Source of the DNA: an uncultured Paracoccaceae bacterium
Lineage (GTDB): Bacteria; Pseudomonadota; Alphaproteobacteria; Rhodobacterales; Rhodobacteraceae
Assembly: GCA_947492475.1 (NCBI GenBank)
Contig: CANLNM010000003.1
Coordinates: 310,001 to 374,000 of the forward strand
DNA: 64,000 bases
Direction of reading: 5' to 3'
This document shows positions 45,305 through 53,983 of the stretch, piece after piece (within the stretch, counting starts at the first letter, position 1; each line of letters opens with the position of its first letter). A program made the translations under genes and the position numbers. The notes under the pieces are model-generated. The model saw nothing but the letters and a program-made list of their open reading frames with translations, did not search any database and was not told the DNA's origin.

Positions 45305-47488
45305 CTATTCGGATCCGCCTGCGGCCGGATCGATCCATGTCATTGTCGTTCGGCGATTTTGCGCGCGACCCTCACTGGTTTCATTGCTGGCAATCGGCAC
45401 CTGCGATCCATAGCCATGTGCCGTTATCACCGAGCCAGCCACGCCACGGGTCACCAGAACCTGACGGACAATTCCAGCTCGTTCCAGCGACAGGGCATTG
45501 TTCACCTGATCATTCCCCGTGTCATCCGTATGGCCCCCGACCTCTAGCAACAATCCGCCCTCAAACACGCAGTTTTGGGCAATGGACGCAACCAGGTTGA
45601 GACTGCGCATGGATTTTGCATCCAGCCGCGTTGAGGCCGTGACGAAATTCACACCATCGGCCAATGCGCCATCGGTCCATGCCTGACAGGCCTGCAAACT
45701 TGGGGAAAACGTCAAAACGGGCAACCACACACCCGCGATAAACGCTTCTTCGATGCCGGTGGCCGCATTCACACGGCGGGTCCCTGTGAGGATCGAAACA
45801 TCGCCGTCCTGAAACACCACGGAAACCGGCCTGTCACTGTCGGTTTCAAACAGCGATCTGATCGCAGATTGAACCAGTTCGGCATCAATGCCCGGGGTCA
45901 ATGCAATTTCAGCGCGCAGGCCATCGGCGGTTGAATGATAGCGCAACGTTTCGATTTCAGGCAGCATATCCCCCAAGGCAAACAGGCCAATCGCGTCGCT
46001 TTCCTGCCCCACCAAACCCAAGAGCGGTTCCCCAGCGATCTGATGCACGCCCCATGCTTGCGCAATATCCGCCGGTGTCAGGCCCCGCGGCAATTTCCCA
46101 GACACAATTGCCCCATTCTGAGCCGCATAAGTCACAACAAAATCCGCCGGCGCACCGTCATCCAACACCGCAATATCGGCCCGCAATTGCCCCTCTGCGA
46201 CGGTTTCCAGCATTGCGAGAACCTGTTCACGATCTGCCGGAACCTCTGCCAGACCTGTAAGGTCGATGCCCTGCCCGGACACATCCAACGCGCCCTCAAC
46301 CAAAAGCCCCAAGGCCCGCAGCCCAATATCGGCCATTGGGACAAACAATCCGGTTTCATCATTGATAAACGCAACCTGGACGTCTCCGCCGATCTGATCG
46401 GCCCCCAATGTGTCCGCCACCCATTGCGATGTCACATCGGCCGGGATTTTCCCCGCGGCTGTCGCGCTCATCCCGGTGATGTCCACGTGCAGTTCAAATG
46501 GTGCGCCGTCATCCCACAGCGCGATGTCATGGTACAGCCCAAATGTGTCGGGCAAATTGGTCAACAAAGCCAGCGCCGCCTCTCTCTGAGCCGGGCGGGC
46601 CTGACCTGTGATCCTGATCTGCATCCCTTCGATTTGCAGCCGCCCCGAGGACAAATGCCCCAGCGCCTGCAGGCTGTGTTGCGCGGCTAGGTTCCAGTCA
46701 ACCGGGCCTAGGATATGGGCCTGTTCCAACGTGCCATTCAGTGCCCCGGCATCCCCAAATGTTTGTGCAGAAAACGTATCCATAGCCAGTGGTTCGGATA
46801 GAAAATCGACCGGGATTTTGCCATCTGCCTGCGCATCTGTACCGTCCCATTGTAGATCAATCCGCATCGGCGTGCCGTCATCCAGCAACTCAATCCGTGC
46901 GTCTGAATGATACCCGTCCGGCAATTGTTGCAACATCGCCAGAACGAATTCTTTGGCATCGGGATCGCGCACCAATCCGGTCAGGATCAGGTTTTGGTCC
47001 CGCAGGATCATTTCCCCCTCATTCAACAGATCGCGCGCATCCATGCCCACCTTTACGGCGCTGTCCCAATCATTGGGCGCGCCAGATGATAGGATCAACC
47101 CATCCGCCAGTCCGCCTATTCGGGATCTCAATTGAGCGCGGGCCTGTTCGGATGGCACAGCGCCCAGCGCGTCCTGATCGGTGATTGTGATTTCAAACGG
47201 GGCGGCGACGGGGATCGGAGTGGTCTGCATCACAACAACCCGGCGTCCTGCAATGCGGTCAAACCGTTGCAACAGCGCCTGTGCCTCGGCAGTGTCATTC
47301 ACCAATCCGCGCACGATGATGTCGCGGCCTTGAACGTCTATTTGGACGCTGTGCTGGCTTTGATCGGCGACAAACGCGGCGGATCTGGTCAGGTTTTGCT
47401 GAATATCAGGGACCGTAAAGGTGGCCGAAAACCACCCCAACGCCCCAAGTCCAATTGCAAAAACCGCGCCCCCAACCAAGCGTCGCAT
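45305..47488 (-). CDS. OmpA-family protein with repeated BON-like modules
   Basis: 727 residues. An N-terminal hydrophobic segment (LVGGAVFAIGLGALGWFS) acts as anchor or signal. The body has several BON-like modules that recur at intervals of about 125 residues, each with I-x-L/I-T-G-x-A/V near its start and GKIP or GKLP near its end. The C-terminal OmpA domain (about 600-727: LLLEVGGHTDDTGNDQVNNA, VITAHGYGSQVPIASN, GRAQNRRTTM) should bind peptidoglycan. The start ATG at 47488 directly follows a hairpin and T-run. Confidence 0.85.
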   Translation of the reverse strand: MRRLVGGAVFAIGLGALGWFSATFTVPDIQQNLTRSAAFVADQSQHSVQIDVQGRDIIVRGLVNDTAEAQALLQRFDRIAGRRVVVMQTTPIPVAAPFEITITDQDALGAVPSEQARAQLRSRIGGLADGLILSSGAPNDWDSAVKVGMDARDLLNEGEMILRDQNLILTGLVRDPDAKEFVLAMLQQLPDGYHSDARIELLDDGTPMRIDLQWDGTDAQADGKIPVDFLSEPLAMDTFSAQTFGDAGALNGTLEQAHILGPVDWNLAAQHSLQALGHLSSGRLQIEGMQIRITGQARPAQREAALALLTNLPDTFGLYHDIALWDDGAPFELHVDITGMSATAAGKIPADVTSQWVADTLGADQIGGDVQVAFINDETGLFVPMADIGLRALGLLVEGALDVSGQGIDLTGLAEVPADREQVLAMLETVAEGQLRADIAVLDDGAPADFVVTYAAQNGAIVSGKLPRGLTPADIAQAWGVHQIAGEPLLGLVGQESDAIGLFALGDMLPEIETLRYHSTADGLRAEIALTPGIDAELVQSAIRSLFETDSDRPVSVVFQDGDVSILTGTRRVNAATGIEEAFIAGVWLPVLTFSPSLQACQAWTDGALADGVNFVTASTRLDAKSMRSLNLVASIAQNCVFEGGLLLEVGGHTDDTGNDQVNNALSLERAGIVRQVLVTRGVAGSVITAHGYGSQVPIASNETSEGRAQNRRTTMTWIDPAAGGSE

Positions 47489-47556
47489 AAAAACGGCCCC
47501 TTCGTCATTCAATGCAACAATCGAATGACGTTTGGGGCCGTAACGCAAGGATTATA
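47489..47556 (-). promoter_or_regulatory. Leader hairpin with buried ribosome binding site, and -10 box, of the OmpA-type gene
   Basis: Two nested stems: ACGGCCCC (47493-47500) with GGGGCCGT (47534-47541), and CGTCATTC (47503-47510) with GAATGACG (47523-47530), separated by TT/TTT and closed by a 12-base loop. On the minus strand the hairpin ends in TTTTT directly before the ATG (47488), and the only Shine-Dalgarno-like run (GAAGGGG) lies in its 3' arm. A perfect minus-strand TATAAT is at 47551-47556. Confidence 0.6.
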
Positions 47557-47568
47557 TGGCAGAAATGC

Positions 47569-48432
47569 CTAGATCGCGGCTTTGCGGGCTTCGTCTAGGT
47601 AGATTTCGCGCAAACGCGGGGCGATAGACCCCGGTGCGCCACCGCCGATTTGTGCGCCGTCAATTTCAACAACCGGACAGACAAACATGGTGGCCGACGT
47701 GATAAACGCTTCGTCTGCTTGCTGGGCTTCTTCAATTGTGAACAGGCGTTCTTCGACGTCCATCTGTGCCTCGGCGGCGAACCGCAGAACGGCGGCCCGT
47801 GTGATGCCGTGCAGGATGTCGTTGGACAGCTGGCGCGTGATGATTTTACCGTCCTTGACGATATAGGCGTTGTTGGATGTGCCTTCGGTCACGTAGCCGT
47901 CTTCGACCAACCACGCATCATCACAGCCTGCAGCCTTGGCCATCATTTTGCCCATGGATGGGTACAGCAATTGCACGGTTTTGATGTCGCGGCGGCCCCA
48001 GCGTTGGTCTTCGATGGAAATCACTTTGATGCCGTTTTTCGCAGCCGGGCTTTCTGTAATGCCGGGTTTGGACTGGGTGAACAACACCACGGTGCAGGGT
48101 GTTTCATCCGGGTCCGGGTACACAAAATCACGATCCGCAGGCGCGCCGCGGGTGATTTGCAAATAGACACCGCCGTCGACGACGTCGTTTTTGGCAACCA
48201 ATTCACGGTGAATGTTCAGCAGCTCATCCTTGGTTACAGGCGCGCGCATATCCAATTCGTTCAGCGACCGTTCCAACCGGATTGCGTGGCCATCAAAATC
48301 CACCAATTTGCCGTCCAGAACAGACGTCACTTCGTAAACGCCATCCGCCATCAGGAACCCACGATCAAAGATCGAAACCTTGGCTTCCCCCTCGGGCAGG
48401 TATTCTCCGTTTACGTAAACTGTGCGGCTCAT
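47569..48432 (-). CDS. dat: D-amino-acid transaminase
   Basis: 287 residues, PLP class IV aminotransferase. SIFDRGFLMADGVYEVTSVL, VYLQITRGAPADRDF and DIKTVQLLYPSMGKMMAK (with the catalytic Lys) match D-amino-acid transaminases rather than branched-chain ones. It exchanges amino groups between D-alanine/D-glutamate and keto acids. It starts four bases past the dgcA stop. AGTTTACG-type leader; a normal start is MSRTVYVNG. Confidence 0.9.
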   Translation of the reverse strand: MSRTVYVNGEYLPEGEAKVSIFDRGFLMADGVYEVTSVLDGKLVDFDGHAIRLERSLNELDMRAPVTKDELLNIHRELVAKNDVVDGGVYLQITRGAPADRDFVYPDPDETPCTVVLFTQSKPGITESPAAKNGIKVISIEDQRWGRRDIKTVQLLYPSMGKMMAKAAGCDDAWLVEDGYVTEGTSNNAYIVKDGKIITRQLSNDILHGITRAAVLRFAAEAQMDVEERLFTIEEAQQADEAFITSATMFVCPVVEIDGAQIGGGAPGSIAPRLREIYLDEARKAAI

Positions 48433-48436
48433 GTCG

Positions 48437-49399
48437 TTATCCCCATAATGCGGCTTTGGGCGGGTGAACGCCCTCAGCGTCAAAATTTAATGCGTTGTCG
48501 CGGTCTTCGGCTAACAAAAGCGGCCCGTCAAGGTCCGTTACAGCCGCACCTTGGGCCACCAACGTCGCCGGGGCCATCGCCAGAGATGATCCAACCATGC
48601 AGCCGACCATCACGTCATAGCCTTGTTTTTCGGCCTCAATGCGCAATGCCAGCGCTTCGGTTAGGCCGCCGGTTTTGTCTAATTTGATGTTGATCATGTC
48701 ATATTTGCCAGCCAATCCGGGCAGGCTGGCGCGGTCATGACAGCTTTCATCCGCGCAGACCGGCAACGGGCGTTCGATTTCGGCCAGCAGATCGTCCTGA
48801 CCGGCGGGCAAAGGTTGTTCGACCATCTGCACACCCAACCGCAGCAGATGCGGCGCCAATTCGGAATAGACCTCGGCCGTCCAGCCTTCGTTTGCATCCA
48901 CAACAATCGGGGAATTGGGCGCGCCGCGACGCACGGCTTCTAGGCGGGCCATGTCATCTGGCGTGCCCAGTTTGATTTTGAGCAGCGGACGATGGGCATG
49001 TTCGCGGGCTTTGATCTCCATCACGTCGGGCTCTGCCAAAGACAGGGTAAACGCGGTGATTTCTGGTCCCGGCTTGGCCAGCCCGGCCAAGTCCCACACG
49101 CGGCGTCCGGTTTGTTTGGCCTCTAAATCCCACAAAGCGCAATCCACTGCATTGCGCGCGGCACCTGCTGGCAGCAGATCCTGCAATGCCTGACGGGTGA
49201 CATCGGCGGGCAATCCGTTGATTTCGGCGGTGACACTGTCCAGCGTTTCATCGTAGCGCGCATAAGGCACACATTCGCCCCAGCCGGTGATCCCGTCGCG
49301 GGTCACCCGCACGGTCAGCACTTTGGCTTCTGTGCGCGATCCGCGGGCGATGGTGAAAACTTCGGCCAATTTAAAGGCTTCTGACTGGACGCTTATCAT
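48437..49399 (-). CDS. dgcA: N-acetyl-D-glutamate racemase DgcA (enolase superfamily)
   Basis: 320 residues of the dipeptide epimerase-like enolase group. Catalytic KxK is LKIKLG, metal ligands come from VVDANEGW, E of VEQPLP and CADES, and the second Lys from NIKLDKTGG. DgcA was described as racemising N-acetyl-D-glutamate made by DgcN. It sits between dgcN and dat on the same strand, giving strong context. A general L-Ala-D/L-Glu epimerase is the alternative. Confidence 0.85.
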   Translation of the reverse strand: MISVQSEAFKLAEVFTIARGSRTEAKVLTVRVTRDGITGWGECVPYARYDETLDSVTAEINGLPADVTRQALQDLLPAGAARNAVDCALWDLEAKQTGRRVWDLAGLAKPGPEITAFTLSLAEPDVMEIKAREHAHRPLLKIKLGTPDDMARLEAVRRGAPNSPIVVDANEGWTAEVYSELAPHLLRLGVQMVEQPLPAGQDDLLAEIERPLPVCADESCHDRASLPGLAGKYDMINIKLDKTGGLTEALALRIEAEKQGYDVMVGCMVGSSLAMAPATLVAQGAAVTDLDGPLLLAEDRDNALNFDAEGVHPPKAALWG

Positions 49400-49455
49400 T
49401 GTGCATTCCTTATTCGTAAAACGTGCCGCAGGCCAACGCCCACGGCACATCGTTC

Positions 49456-50457
49456 TTACAGCGCCAATAAGGCGTCGACCAGACGTGCCGCACCTTGGCG
49501 GAATGGATCGACCGCTGGCAGGCCCATTTCTGCTTCGACTTTGGCCAGATACGCCTCAGCTGTGGCCTCGTCCCAGGCGGATGTGTTCACGGAAATGCCC
49601 ACAACCTGACAATCCGGGTTGGCCACACGCGCCAGGTTCAGCGCCGTGTCACGCAATGCTTGCAACGTTGGCAAATCATAGCCCGGCAGGCCGCGCATAT
49701 GTTCGCGGGTCGGTTCATGGGCAAGGATCAGCGCGTCTGGCTGACCACCATGGATCAACGCCATGGTCACCCCGGAATAAGACACGTGGAACAGGCTGCC
49801 TTGTCCTTCGATGTGATCCCAGTGATCGGCATCATTGTCTGGTGTCAGCCATTCCACGGCACCAGCCATGAAATCTGCGATGACCGCATCCAAAGGCACG
49901 CCATTGCCGGTGATCAAAATCCCGGTCTGACCTGTCGCGCGGAAATTGGAATTCAGGCCACGGGCCTTCATTTCTTTGTCCATGGCGAGGGATGTGTACA
50001 TTTTGCCGACGGAACAATCGGTGCCCACAGCCAGACAGCGTTTGCCGGTCCGTTTCACGCCATTTGCGATCGGGTAATCCACATCAGGGATGCGCACGTC
50101 GTGCAATTCACGGCCACAGGCCTTGGCCACGGCGACCAGATCTTCTTCGTCGCGCAGCAGGTTGTGCAGACCGGATGCCAGATCAAAACCTTCTTCCAAT
50201 GCTGTCACCAGCACCTTTTTCCACGCTTGCGAAATCATCCCGCCCCGGTTGGCCACGCCAATCACCAGCGTTTTGGCGCCAGCGGCTTTGGCCTCTTCCA
50301 AGGTCATATCGGTCAGGCCCACATCGGCATTGCAGCCTTCCATGCGGAATTGGCCCACGGCGTTGTCAGGACGCCAGTCTTTGATCCCTTGGGCCACTTT
50401 GGCAGCCAATTGATCAGGTGCGTCACCCAGAAACAAAAGATACGGCGTCTTGATCAT
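49456..50457 (-). CDS. dgcN: D-glutamate N-acetyltransferase DgcN (DUF1611)
   Basis: 333 residues of the DUF1611 family: MIKTPYLLFLGDAPDQLAAK, the P-loop-like RCLAVGTDCSVGKMYTSLAM and IEGQGSLFHVSYSGVTMALI. DgcN acetylates D-glutamate as the first step of D-glutamate breakdown, followed by DgcA. The start at 50457 has GGGG six bases upstream; another in-frame ATG is at 50469. First gene of dgcN-dgcA-dat. Confidence 0.88.
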   Translation of the reverse strand: MIKTPYLLFLGDAPDQLAAKVAQGIKDWRPDNAVGQFRMEGCNADVGLTDMTLEEAKAAGAKTLVIGVANRGGMISQAWKKVLVTALEEGFDLASGLHNLLRDEEDLVAVAKACGRELHDVRIPDVDYPIANGVKRTGKRCLAVGTDCSVGKMYTSLAMDKEMKARGLNSNFRATGQTGILITGNGVPLDAVIADFMAGAVEWLTPDNDADHWDHIEGQGSLFHVSYSGVTMALIHGGQPDALILAHEPTREHMRGLPGYDLPTLQALRDTALNLARVANPDCQVVGISVNTSAWDEATAEAYLAKVEAEMGLPAVDPFRQGAARLVDALLAL

Positions 50458-50529
50458 GATTATCCCCATTCAATATCGAAGGACAAAATGCAGCCCAAAC
50501 ACCGGGCAATGCGCCGAAAAGCGTCGTCA

Positions 50530-50643
50530 GATTTCACAATTTAACGAAGAAAATCGTCAAATCACCGGATTTCACGCAATTTTTTCCCGCCGCTGTCCGG
50601 TTAGACCATCGAATCCACCATTGCGGGAAAAATGTGTGTTCGC
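50530..50643. promoter_or_regulatory. Repeats upstream of dgcN
   Basis: GATTTCAC occurs at 50530-50537 and 50568-50575, each followed within two bases by AATTT. A perfect 10-base inverted repeat TTTTTCCCGC (50581-50590) and GCGGGAAAAA (50633-50642) encloses 42 bases. No gene lies in this 204-base gap. It may hold the dgcN promoter and operator; the distal inverted repeat could be the deacetylase gene's terminator region. Confidence 0.35.
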
Positions 50644-50661
50644 CCTTGGCAAAATCCGAAA

Positions 50662-51792
50662 TTACGGGCTGCTTACCCCCCGCAATAGCTGGGTTATGGC
50701 ATCGCGCACCGGCCCCGGATTGGGTTTGTCGACCAGATGCGCGCCCCAGTCTGGTTCGGCATCCGGCAAATCGCCCCATTGCCGTATCTGGTTGATAATG
50801 CGGGCAGTATCAGGAAATGGCGGCTGGTCCGCGGGGTTTTGATCGTTCAAAACACACCATATCCCGGCCCAGCAACGCGCGACAGCCCATGGATTATACC
50901 CTCCGCCCCCGGTGACCCATAAACGTGGTGCGATTGGTATCAACGCCCGGATCGCGTCGAAATACGCCTGATTGGACAGGCTCAGGTCCATCATCGCGTC
51001 CTGCGCCAGGGAATCAGCTCCGGCTTGGACGACGATGACCTCTGGGGCGAAATCATTCAGAATCGGGCAAATGGCTTTGTGCATCAACGCTGCCATTTCC
51101 GTGTCATTAAAATCCGGTGGGACAGGAAAATTATAGACCCCATAGGCCGGATCGCATTCAAGCCCGGTATGGGGCCAACAATGCTGTTGATGAACCGATA
51201 GAGTCAGCACCGATTTATCAAAGGCAAAGGCCGTTTCTACCCCGTCCCCGTGATGCGCATCCAGATCAACATAGGCGATTTTGCCGATACCCCGATCCCG
51301 CAGCGCCAAAATGCCAATCACCAGATCATTAAAATAGCCAAATCCAGCAGCATAAGCCCGGTGCACATGATGCGCGCCGCCCAATGGGCTATGCACAATG
51401 CCCCCTCCTGCCTTACGATCAGTTAGCAAATGCGCCGCCTTGATCGCCACCCCACATGCCATTGCGGCCCGATCGATCACCCCCTTAAACAAAGGCGTAT
51501 CCCGATGACCCAACCCATATTTCTGGCGAACCGACGCAGAAACCGATTGCTGCGTTTCCGCATCCAGAGCCGCATCCACGTAATCGGGATCGTGAAACAT
51601 GCGCAGACGCTGCGGCAGGGGTTTTACCCCCTCAACATATGTGTCTGGATCATGCCAAGCCAATTGCCGGATCAACGCCAGCGTTGGGGCCGTTTTAGGC
51701 CAAGCCATTGGATGGTTAGCGGTTTTTCCAGTGCGTTCAAAAATGTCACTGCCGATTAAAATGGGGCGCCTGCTGATCGGGGCGGAATTCAT
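50662..51792 (-). CDS. Histone deacetylase-family protein (AcuC-like)
   Basis: 376 residues of the arginase/deacetylase fold: HSPLGGAHHVHRAYAAGFGYF, metal-binding YVDLDAHHGDGVETAF, VVQAGADSLAQDAM and WVTGGGGYNP. It removes acyl groups from small molecules or proteins; AcuC in Bacillus reverses acetylation of acetyl-CoA synthetase. The start at 51792 has AGGGG upstream; ATG at 51807 is an alternative. Next to the dgc cluster, which uses N-acetyl-glutamate, but in separate transcription. Confidence 0.88.
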   Translation of the reverse strand: MNSAPISRRPILIGSDIFERTGKTANHPMAWPKTAPTLALIRQLAWHDPDTYVEGVKPLPQRLRMFHDPDYVDAALDAETQQSVSASVRQKYGLGHRDTPLFKGVIDRAAMACGVAIKAAHLLTDRKAGGGIVHSPLGGAHHVHRAYAAGFGYFNDLVIGILALRDRGIGKIAYVDLDAHHGDGVETAFAFDKSVLTLSVHQQHCWPHTGLECDPAYGVYNFPVPPDFNDTEMAALMHKAICPILNDFAPEVIVVQAGADSLAQDAMMDLSLSNQAYFDAIRALIPIAPRLWVTGGGGYNPWAVARCWAGIWCVLNDQNPADQPPFPDTARIINQIRQWGDLPDAEPDWGAHLVDKPNPGPVRDAITQLLRGVSSP

Positions 51793-51974
51793 ACTGGCCC
51801 CTTTCATGGTCAGATATTGCGTAGAACTGGCCAGCTGCCTGACATCATCACGGATGACCAAAACAGTGGCAATACAGCCATGTGTTGTCAAATTTGGCAG
51901 CACCTGCATTTATATTTGCGCGCGCTCAAACAAACCGCTGCATTGCGGCATGAGTTCGCACGTGCAGAAATCCC

Positions 51975-51992
51975 TTGCGAATGACTGCGCAA
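51975..51992. promoter_or_regulatory. Inverted repeat upstream of malyl-CoA lyase
   Basis: TTGCG (51975-51979) and CGCAA (51988-51992) with eight bases between, about 50 bases before the lyase start; GCAATTT recurs once more before the gene. A possible operator; not tied to a known regulator. Confidence 0.3.
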
Positions 51993-52043
51993 TTTAATAT
52001 CGCATTACGTAAATTCCACGCAATTTCCTTAGCAGGAGCCGCC

Positions 52044-53003
52044 ATGTCATTTCGTCTGCAACCCGCTGCACCCGCCCGTCCGAACCGCTGTCAGCTGTTT
52101 GGGCCGGGCTCCAACACCAAATTGTTCCCCAAAATGGCCGCTTCTGCGGCTGATGTGATCAATCTGGATCTCGAAGATTCTGTTGCGCCTTCGGACAAAG
52201 ACGAGGCCCGCGCCAATATCATTCAGGCGATCAACGACATTGATTGGGGCACCAAAACGCTGGCCGTGCGGATCAACGGATTGGACACGCCTTATTGGTA
52301 TCGTGATGTTGTCGACCTGTTGGAACAGGCTGGCGATCGTTTGGATCAGATCATGATCCCCAAAGTGGGCTGTGCGGCGGATATTTATGCCGTTGATGCC
52401 CTCGTCACCGCGATTGAGGCCGCCAAACGCCGCAAGAAACGCATCAGTTTCGAAGTGATCATCGAAAGCGCTGCGGGCATCGCCCATGTGGAAGAAATCG
52501 CTGCGGCCTCCCCCCGTTTGGAAGCGATGAGCCTGGGCGCGGCAGATTTCGCGGCCTCGATGGGCATGCAGACCACCGGGATCGGCGGCACACAGGAAAA
52601 CTATTACATGTTGCGCGATGGGGCCAAACATTGGTCCGATCCATGGCATTGGGCACAGGCCGCGATTGTGGCGGCGTGTCGGACGCATGGGGTTTTGCCT
52701 GTGGATGGTCCGTTTGGCGATTTCAGCGACGACGAAGGTTACCGCGCCCAAGCGCGCCGGTCCGCCACATTGGGCATGGTCGGCAAATGGGCAATCCACC
52801 CCAAACAGATCGCGCTGGCCAACGAAGTGTTCACCCCTTCAGAAGAAGCCGTCGCCGAAGCCCGCGACATCCTGCAAGCGATGGAAGATGCCAAAGCCCG
52901 CGGCGAAGGGGCCACCGTTTACAAAGGCCGTTTGGTCGATATCGCCAGCATCAAACAAGCCGAGGTGATCGTGCGTCAATCCGAACTGATCGCCAGTTCC
53001 TGA
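52044..53003 (+). CDS. mcl1: L-malyl-CoA/beta-methylmalyl-CoA lyase
   Basis: 319 residues of the HpcH/HpaI-CitE fold. RLQPAAPARPNRCQLFGPGS, the acidic metal-binding NLDLEDSVAP, IPKVGCAADIY, MSLGAADFAASMGM and GKWAIHPKQIA match Mcl1 of Rhodobacter, which cleaves malyl-CoA and beta-methylmalyl-CoA in the ethylmalonyl-CoA pathway. AGGAG precedes the start at 52044 and a terminator follows. Confidence 0.93.
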   Translation: MSFRLQPAAPARPNRCQLFGPGSNTKLFPKMAASAADVINLDLEDSVAPSDKDEARANIIQAINDIDWGTKTLAVRINGLDTPYWYRDVVDLLEQAGDRLDQIMIPKVGCAADIYAVDALVTAIEAAKRRKKRISFEVIIESAAGIAHVEEIAAASPRLEAMSLGAADFAASMGMQTTGIGGTQENYYMLRDGAKHWSDPWHWAQAAIVAACRTHGVLPVDGPFGDFSDDEGYRAQARRSATLGMVGKWAIHPKQIALANEVFTPSEEAVAEARDILQAMEDAKARGEGATVYKGRLVDIASIKQAEVIVRQSELIASS

Positions 53004-53026
53004 CACATCCAACAGCCCAAAATATC

Positions 53027-53057
53027 AAAGCCCCGCATCATTCTGCGGGGCTTTTTT
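53027..53057 (+). terminator. Terminator of malyl-CoA lyase gene
   Basis: AAAGCCCCGCA (53027-53037) and TGCGGGGCTTT (53044-53054) form an 11-base stem, followed by TTTT. Confidence 0.92.
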
Positions 53058-53074
53058 ATGGGTGGGCAATTGGA

Positions 53075-53914
53075 TCAGGCCACCAAAGGCAGGTTGATTT
53101 CAGTCAGCAACTCATCCTCGGGAACCTGACTTGGATCGTTCAGGTATACCTCATAACAGGCGGCTTCGGCCGGTTCCTGCCCCGATTGCGGCAGCCACGA
53201 TCCGTATAGATAATCATAGGCCGCCTTTAGCCCTGAATACGGGCCTTTGTAGGTTAGGATGGCGGTTTTTCCGCCATGGGTTGTGATCTGTTCCAACCCA
53301 TCCGGCACTGCGACACCTTCGGCCAAAATCAGCCCGGCATGGCTGCGCAAATCCGCCTGCGCGACGGCATTTGGATCGTCATAATAGACCCCGGCCATGC
53401 CGCGCGTGCTGGGCCACAGGTTGCGCGATGTGGCCACGGCCGCGACCTGTTCAAATTTCGACCCAATTTCCAGATACGGACCTTTGTGCGCCATGCCCGC
53501 CAATGTCAGGGCCGCGCGGTTTTCGATTTTAACGTCAAACATTGCAAAATCTCCTTTGCTTTTCATAATTTGCGCCGCAGTCAGGTCACCACGGGCGCGA
53601 TACGAAACAGGAGAAAGCCCAAACGCCGCCTTGAACGTCCGGCTAAAGCTTTGAGGGCTGGGATAGCCCACCTTGGCGGCCACATCGGCCACGGGCCAAT
53701 CGGTCTGCACCAACCAACACGCCGCGCGGTGCAACCGCATGCGGCGCACCACCTCGGCGCAGGTTTCGCCGGTCATCGCATGAAACACACGATGCCAATG
53801 AAACCGCGACATCGCGGCGACTTCGGCCAGATTATCCAGCGAAAGGTCGCCTGTTGGGTTGGCGTGGATATAGTCCAGCACACGCAACAGACGTTTTTCA
53901 TAACTGGCGCTCAT
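53075..53914 (-). CDS. AraC-family regulator with GyrI-like effector domain
   Basis: 279 residues: an N-terminal AraC DNA-binding domain (about 8-105: LDNLAEVAAMSRFHWHRVFH, VADVAAKVGYPSPQSFSRTF) and a C-terminal GyrI-like small-molecule-binding domain (about 125-279: ALTLAGMAHKGPYLEIGSKF). This layout resembles Rob/SoxS-type multidrug sensors. The start at 53914 has CAGGAG upstream. Confidence 0.9.
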   Translation of the reverse strand: MSASYEKRLLRVLDYIHANPTGDLSLDNLAEVAAMSRFHWHRVFHAMTGETCAEVVRRMRLHRAACWLVQTDWPVADVAAKVGYPSPQSFSRTFKAAFGLSPVSYRARGDLTAAQIMKSKGDFAMFDVKIENRAALTLAGMAHKGPYLEIGSKFEQVAAVATSRNLWPSTRGMAGVYYDDPNAVAQADLRSHAGLILAEGVAVPDGLEQITTHGGKTAILTYKGPYSGLKAAYDYLYGSWLPQSGQEPAEAACYEVYLNDPSQVPEDELLTEINLPLVA

Positions 53915-53983
53915 CACATTCTCCTGTTTGATGAGTCCGTTGTGACGTAAGCCCAATTAACATGTCTTGCTGAAATGATCGGA

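Noticed and set aside
47650-48687. 345-codon plus-strand open frame over dat and dgcA
   Set aside because: Antisense of two well-supported genes.
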